A stretch of DNA of 64,000 nt from Epichloe hybrida. Taxonomy: Eukaryota > Ascomycota > Sordariomycetes > Hypocreales > Clavicipitaceae. The stretch is taken from the NCBI GenBank assembly GCA_019022495.1, contig JAFEKR010000001.1, forward strand, positions 6,262,001 to 6,326,000, in the 5' to 3' direction. The first letter of the stretch is position 1. Every line of letters begins with the position of its first letter. The notes beneath the pieces were generated by a model, which worked only from the letters and a program-made list of their open reading frames with translations, ran no database searches and was not told where the DNA came from. The translations under genes were made by a program, and so were the position numbers. Below are positions 58,587 to 64,000 of this stretch, piece by piece.

Positions 58587-59133
58587 GTGGGAAAACGGGG
58601 CTGTTGTCCTTGATTGGAGCGGCATTCGAAGGCGTTAGGGGTTTTTCTTGTTTGTTCGGGGGAGGTCACTTTTTGCTCCAAATGCCACAGTTCGGACGTT
58701 GCCCATGCGTTTTCGCCGAGAAGGCTGATATGCTCATACAACCATAAAATACATACTGCGTTCAGCAATAGCATCTCGTGCCCCACGCCCCATGTAAATC
58801 ATAGCCAGTCTATGCATAATCCCAAATGCATGGGGTGGTATCTTCCGTCCATCCGTCCGTCCGCCTTCCAAAACCCACCGATGACTACACCCCCCGTTCC
58901 CTCTCCCCCTCCCTCGGGGGCCCTGACATGTGGGCAAGCGACCTCCGAGGGCAATGACTCCCGAAAACAACAACGCCAATTCTGTGCTTTGCTAGCAGTA
59001 TCCAAACAAATAAATGACCTGGCTCAATTTCCATCGTGGACTCTTTTCATGAGTCGCTTCATCCAAAGCTTCTTCAGTGCATATTCTACAACACGCTCGT
59101 GTCTCTCACATATATAAGTGCCTAAATTGACCT
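58587..59133. terminator. Convergent 3' region
   Basis: 547 bp between the stops of nop16 (plus) and the MARVEL-like gene (minus). No poly(A) signal is distinctive. Confidence 0.3.
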
Positions 59134-60121
59134 TTAACGATCCACGCGATCGTAGTTCGCATGGGGGAACTTTGCAGGCCCGTCGCTGTAGCTTACTTGT
59201 GAGCCAATTTGTGAGCCACCGTACGCGTGAGACGCAGGAGGCAGGGCACCACCATCACCACCAGAGCTGTACTCGGTGTCCTGGTTAAACAGACCCGTTC
59301 CGCGAGGAGGTAGAGAACCGTAGCGATCGGGTTCATCGTCATCGTTGTGGCTGTACGGATTGGCATGTCCGTAGCGACCACTGTCGCCATATGGGTTGTT
59401 GTGGTCGTTGTCATCCATGTTGACCCGCTCGTAGGCCTCCTCGTCGTGCGGTGCCATGGAAAAAGCAGCCTTGTCAGGGTCAATATTGTTATCGCCGCCA
59501 CGCAGCTTTCGGTTGTCGTAGCCTGGTAGATGGCCATGGAACCTCCAGTACGTGAGCGTGTAGGCGCTCATGAATGTGGAACCACCGAAGAGGAGACTGC
59601 AACTAGTTAGCTCTTGGATGATGACTACCAAAAGGCACGGGAACGGGTAGGCAGCGATAAACATACCAGACAAAAATCCCCAGAGCGACAACACCCTTGC
59701 TGATGTTGCAAGCCTGCCCACACAAGCCAGAAGAGTTGTATGCAGCTTGAGTAGCAAAGGCCGACAACCAGATGACGGTGAAGGCGGCATCCACGGCCAA
59801 CATGGCATGGGGCTCTGCCCATTTTCGTGTTCGTGCGAATCGAGGGGTCATGATGAGATATAACCAAGCTGGTGTCGTGAGGAAAAACTATTGCAAGCCG
59901 CTTTGTTCAGCTGATTTGACGATGGCACTTGATTTCATTTGGCTCTGAAAGTGATGACATACCACGCCAAATGTCCATCCATTGTTGCCTGTAACCTTGG
60001 CATCCTCTCCAACAAAGACGGCGATTCCCATACACCAACTGATGAGAGCTAGCAGAATTTGGGCGCAGTGCAGGCCCAGCTTGACCTTGGGAACAAGATC
60101 AGGATCGAACTCGAGACCCAT
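59134..60121 (-). CDS. MARVEL-domain-like four-span membrane protein
   Basis: Three exons (60121..59963, 59887..59667, 59596..59134) joined in phase by GTATGT introns of 75 and 70 bp give 280 aa. Four hydrophobic spans are seen: LGLHCAQILLALISWCMGIAVF, FFLTTPAWLYLIM, AVDAAFTVIWLSAFATQ with a Cys pair (SSGLCGQACNIS) in the loop, and GVVALGIFVCLLFGGSTFMSAYTL. The cytosolic tail of about 110 residues is Asn/Asp/Tyr-rich (NNPYGDSGRYGHANPYSHNDDDEPDRYGS). Fungal proteins of this kind are often linked to cell-cortex or eisosome membranes, but the role here is inferred only. Confidence 0.82.
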
Positions 60122-61439
60122 GATAGGTGTCCTGTGGTCGCTCGAGCGAGATCTAGAAGCGATGACGAGAACCAAAGATGGGAAGCTCGAATAGAGTTAA
60201 AGGCACAGTCTTGATAGGAAAAAAGAAGAAGAATCGCGCGAAAATCGAGGGCGCCGAAACACTGGAAAATCGTCGATGTTTTGCTCTGATGGAGCAGCAG
60301 TCTTTACCCACGTTTCTGTGGCGGAGAGGGAGGTGGATCTGACCGGAGTAATCAGGACTGAGCAGTGAGGCTCAGCAGGCTGGTTTGTTCCCTCGCACAA
60401 ACGTTGGACAGACAGAGACTGCAGTGCCTCGGCGTCATGCACAAGTCGCTTCGGATGCTACGGAGGGCGACTGAGGAAACCAAATTACGGAGTACGTATG
60501 TATTACGGATTACACCGTGAGGAGTGCGGCGTAGCCAGGGGGGTTTTCTAGGGCAGAGCCGTGTCGCACCAAGCTTTGAAGCCAGCCTGCCAGACCTTTC
60601 ATCTCAGTTCCTTACTACAAACAGAACGGGGCGTTTCGCGAGCCATTTTTTTTTGTTCGAGTCTGGGCGGTTGCCGAAAATAACTTCCGACCATTGAGTG
60701 GTTGGCGACTTGGCGCTGGGCAACGACAAGACCGGACCCACTCACTGGCTTGCACCTGCCTTGTCCGCGCTGCTGCGTGTGCGACACGAGGCAGGAGGTC
60801 CGCACATTTGAGTGTAATCAGGTTCTATTATTGGTTCTTTAATGTGTCCCACATTCTCCGCCGCACCAATTTGTAAACCCCGTCGATTGCTTGACTGATG
60901 GCTGTGCAGTGCAGCGGATCGCCAAGTGCCGACTGCGCCATCGACAACTCGCGTCATGTACTCCGTATGGCCGCGAGGCGGACCGGCTGATGGACTGCGG
61001 CCTCACATTCGCATGGCAAGTGGAAGCGCTACGGAGCCCTCGCGGATCTCGGCGGCTTATTCTCACCAACATGGACACCGTGAAGAAAGCGATTGCACTC
61101 TTTGGTCGTCGACTTACCTTGCTGCTCGAAGGAAATCCACGACAGATACCGAGGAGACATGCCTCGTGGCTGTTGCAGCTAAATCGATAAGTACAGAACC
61201 CACCAACCACTCTGGCTGAAGATGCATCAAAAGAGCAATGTCAACATCGAGGGGGAATACAGTTGATTTTGTATTTCGACATCATGTTTACTGCATAACT
61301 GCACATATAACAAGATTGCCGGCGAAGAGCTCGCCGATGACTTTTCATACATTGAGCGCCAAGATGACGGTTCTGGTGTAGCATCTATTTTTTGGGCCGC
61401 ATCTGGTTTAAATACATGTTGGTCTCGTCGATTGTTCAT
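60122..61439. other. 1.3 kb intergenic
   Basis: Upstream of the MARVEL-like gene and downstream of the MFS gene. It contains TACGGAGTA (60486-60494), nearby TATTACGGATTACACC, and TACTCCGTA (60959-60967). A 99-codon frame (60891-61190) has no recognised domain. Confidence 0.45.
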
Positions 61440-63243
61440 CTATCGCCTGTCCAACGTGGAATGTAGCGTATGGTGTCTCATCAGGGAGACGCAGACCAGC
61501 CCCATCACAGCCAAACCCAACATGGTCAACCAGACACCCCTAAATGCATCCATGAAGGAATCAATTACATCGTCATACCAACCCGGTGGCAAATGCTTCA
61601 GCTCGTCCATATCATCTCGGATACGACGAATCTCGTCGGCCGCGTTGGGCTGGTCACCGAGGCGGTCCCATAGCCGGGCTTTAAGAACGTTTTGATAGAC
61701 GGCCGAGCCGATTGTGATGCCCACTGTTCCTCCGAGACTTCTTGCCAGATCTGTGCGATTTGATTAGCAAGGCTCCAAGGGGAGGGGGGGCTGGGCCAAG
61801 TTGAAGAAAAGAAAAGGAGCTTTGAAAGCACTTACAAGTTGCAGATGTCACAACAGCCTGTTGAGAGTGGTCAACAGCAGCGATGCAGGCAAGCAAGGTA
61901 GTTGTCAACATGGCGCCATAACCACCACCGAGGAGGAAGAAAGCGGCACTGCTGAGCCAGACAAACGACTCGCGGCCCATGAGCGTAAAAAGGACGACGC
62001 CTACAATGATGAAGGTCATGCTGACGATGCCGAGGGTTACAAATCGACCCGTTCGCTTCATAAAGTACCCAGCCAAGACGGACATGACGGACACACCCAC
62101 GGGCGAAGGCAGAATACGGAGACCCGCGTATGTGGCGGAATCTCCAAGAACCTGCATATACAGCGGCACGTAAAAAAGAAGAGTCAGTACGACCATGGAG
62201 GCCAGTAAGTTGGCAAAGCAGGCCGCCAGCACGGTACGAGTCATCAACAGTCTCACGGGAATGATGGGCTGACGCGCCCGGCTCTCCCACCAAATGAAGG
62301 CGGCGAAAAAGGCAATAGACAGAGGAATCGTCGTCATTGGTAGGGGATGTGTCCAAGGGACCTGGTTGCCGCCTGCGTTGAGGCCAAGGAGCAGCAGGAC
62401 CAGAAATGAGGACGTCAAGATGACGCCGATGAAATCGATGCGTGCCAAGTACGACTTGTCCGACTGCTTCGGCGGCACCTTGACCAAGAAATGAACCGCG
62501 ACGGCCGACAACAAGACGGGCGGGACCTGAACCAGAAAGGCCAGACGCCAACCCAGCTTGGTGTGATCGTTGATGAGGCCGCCGAAGAAGCCGCCCATCA
62601 TGGCACCGGACCCGTAGCAAATATTTCCAATGCCCTGCACGATGCCTCTTTTGCGAAGGGGAACCAAGTCGGACCCCAAAAACGTAGAGATACTCATGAG
62701 CCCACCGCCGCCAATACCGGCAATGACTCGGCCTAGAATCATGACCTTTTCGTCACGAGCGAGACCGCATATGAGGTTGCCTGCCGCGAAGAAGATGTTG
62801 CTGAAGACCAGGCCGGGTCCGCGCCCAAATATGTCAGTCAGCCTACCAGAGATCGGCTGGCATGCCGCATTGGAGATGAGGTAGGCGGTGGCGAGCCACG
62901 ACATGAGGCTGAGGGACTTGAACTCGCTGGCAATCGGGGCAGACAAGGTGGCGATGATTGTTGAGTCTATGGCGCCGAGGAACACGCCTATCCAAGTGGT
63001 TCCCATGACGAGAGCCAGCTTGCCCAAGGATTCTTCCTTGGCCAAGATGGTCTGCTCTTCTTCCTGGCCGCCTGGAATCCTAGAGCCGTCATCGTGGTGC
63101 ACGCCGTTGCGCGCCTGCTCGTGCTCTGGCCGAAGCAAGGGCGTGTGTTCCGTGGCCGATTGTTCCGCGCCCGATGCTTGTGCGCCCGCCTCTTCATCGT
63201 CGTGATGACAGGCATCGGCCTTGCCTGTCTGATCACCGGCCAT
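61440..63243 (-). CDS. MFS transporter, DHA2 family (Vba/Fnx-like), 14 TM
   Basis: Two exons (63243..61836, 61750..61440) joined across an 85-bp GTAAGT...CAG intron give about 572 aa from MAGDQTGKADACHHDDEE. An acidic N-terminal tail carries EHTPLLRPE, a dileucine signal typical of vacuolar sorting. About 14 helices follow, with GVFLGAIDSTIIATL (TM1), the loop motif GRLTDIFGRGPGLVFS, ARDEKVMILGRVIAGIGGGGL, and the C-terminal RSLGGTVGITIGSAVYQNVL. This matches fungal vacuolar basic-amino-acid/drug:H+ antiporters. The frame is open further upstream (ATG at 63519), but that 92-residue extension lacks family features. Substrate unproven. Confidence 0.9.
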
Positions 63244-64000
63244 TGCTACAATGTTGAATGGAGGAGCTTTGGCACAGACGGCTTGATCACTGATCACGAT
63301 GGAGCGATTGATGGAGAGCAAAAGCTTGGCTCCAGCCGCCGACGCGGGGTAATGCACGGATATGCTGCCCAAGAGATGGGGTGCTGACTCGTTTCCGAGC
63401 CGTGGTTTTCGCTTCAAGGTGTATTGAACAGACAATTCACGAGGGCGACTCAGAAAGGCTAGTCGCTGGTAGACAGACAGACACCGTGGCTGCGTGGCTA
63501 TGTCCGGATCGGAGCGCATGGTGGGGGAAGTCCATATACTAGATAAGTCCTTGTAAAATACACATAATTAAAGGTTCCTCTTACCTTACTTAATGGTGCA
63601 ATAGAAAGATCTGTCATTAGCCCGCTGCCCCTAGTCATTTATTGGACTGTATGTATTTTAATATTAGCATCTACTTGCAATAAGAATTATAATGAATGTT
63701 ACCGCAATTATATTTCATGGTCTGTTTCGACGACTGCCTGGCCTCACGGTAATGGCATGAGGAATTGACCATACCTCTCTTTTTAATGTTTTGCACGTTG
63801 GTTCGACTCCCGGGACGTTTGGACATGATTACTTTATAGAGGCAAGTCATGGCATCAAATTGTTTAGCATGAACTATTTGTTCCCAGAGGACGCGCTGTG
63901 TCCAGCTTAGATGGATCTACCATGTGCGGCATTCTCGCCTACAACATCTCCAAGCACATTCTCCAGGACAGCCGCCATTGCCATTAAGCTATCATGATCG
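63244..64000. other. Upstream of the MFS gene to the right edge
   Basis: The sequence becomes AT-richer after 63540. A B-box-like GGTTCGACTCC lies at 63801-63811 without a pairing T-stem, so no tRNA is called. A short frame starting MCGILAY begins at 63922 and ends at TAA within 22 codons. Nothing is firmly supported. Confidence 0.4.

Noticed and set aside
42690..63243. Secondary-metabolite cluster (regulator, transporter, oxidoreductase)
   Set aside because: No PKS, NRPS, terpene or other backbone enzyme is present, and the genes are separated by housekeeping genes.
63735..63825. tRNA gene
   Set aside because: A B-box-like stretch is present, but the T-stem does not pair and no acceptor stem could be formed.
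63922..63987. Start of an amidotransferase (MCGILAY)
   Set aside because: The frame stops after 21 residues and the following residues do not match the family. Probably chance.
1..64000. CRISPR arrays
   Set aside because: All tandem repeats here lack regular unique spacers, and the genome is fungal.

Overview
The window reads as genomic DNA of a filamentous ascomycete (Pezizomycotina), most likely a Sordariomycete and possibly Hypocreales. This rests on short GT-AG introns of 45-140 bp, fungal-type gene content (Zn2Cys6 factor, hybrid histidine kinase, yapsin-like protease, Cdt2, Dug3, Nop16) and one long AT-rich block with the hallmarks of repeat-induced point mutation (RIP). The genus call is inference.

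Layout. (1) 1-5.7 kb: a GC-rich flank, then a minus-strand GAF/HisKA/HATPase/REC hybrid histidine kinase of about 1255 aa. (2) 5.7-22.4 kb: one AT-rich mobile-element nest. Its outer frame is a Mutator-like (MULE) DNA transposon with 56-bp terminal inverted repeats and a perfect 9-bp target duplication (CATCAAAGG). Inside it, bounded by ATAGA duplications, lies a short GC-rich repeat unit (X, about 570 bp) joined to a Ty3/gypsy element (A). A second related gypsy element (B) sits inside one LTR of A, flanked by ACCTG/ACCCG. Without the retroelements the MULE would be about 2.9 kb. Gag-pol of both gypsy elements is on the minus strand and riddled with stops. Both also carry a degenerate reading frame on the opposite strand, between pol and the left LTR, which I do not recognise. 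(3) 22.4-28.3 kb: a gene-poor zone with broken genes (an acyl-protein-thioesterase-like hydrolase lacking its nucleophile region, an MFS fragment, a substrate-binding-protein-like fragment) and one small intact membrane protein gene. (4) 28.3-64 kb: ordinary genes: DMT/SLC35F-like transporter, fungal heme oxygenase, Cdt2-like WD40 protein divergent from Dug3, Zn2Cys6 regulator, GPI-type aspartic protease, thiol peroxidase of the GPx family, FAD-dependent oxidoreductase, Nop16, a MARVEL-like membrane protein and a 14-TM DHA2 transporter. They are separated by long gene-free intergenic stretches with microsatellites and a recurring TACGGAGTA-type motif.

The genes do not form an obvious biosynthetic cluster. 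Dug3 and the peroxidase both touch glutathione/thiol metabolism, but are 16 kb apart and probably independent. The most unusual content is the element nest: its complete set of target duplications, the antisense accessory frame of the gypsy elements, and its position only 246 bp upstream of the histidine kinase start codon. No computation was run; coordinates and intron borders were read by hand.
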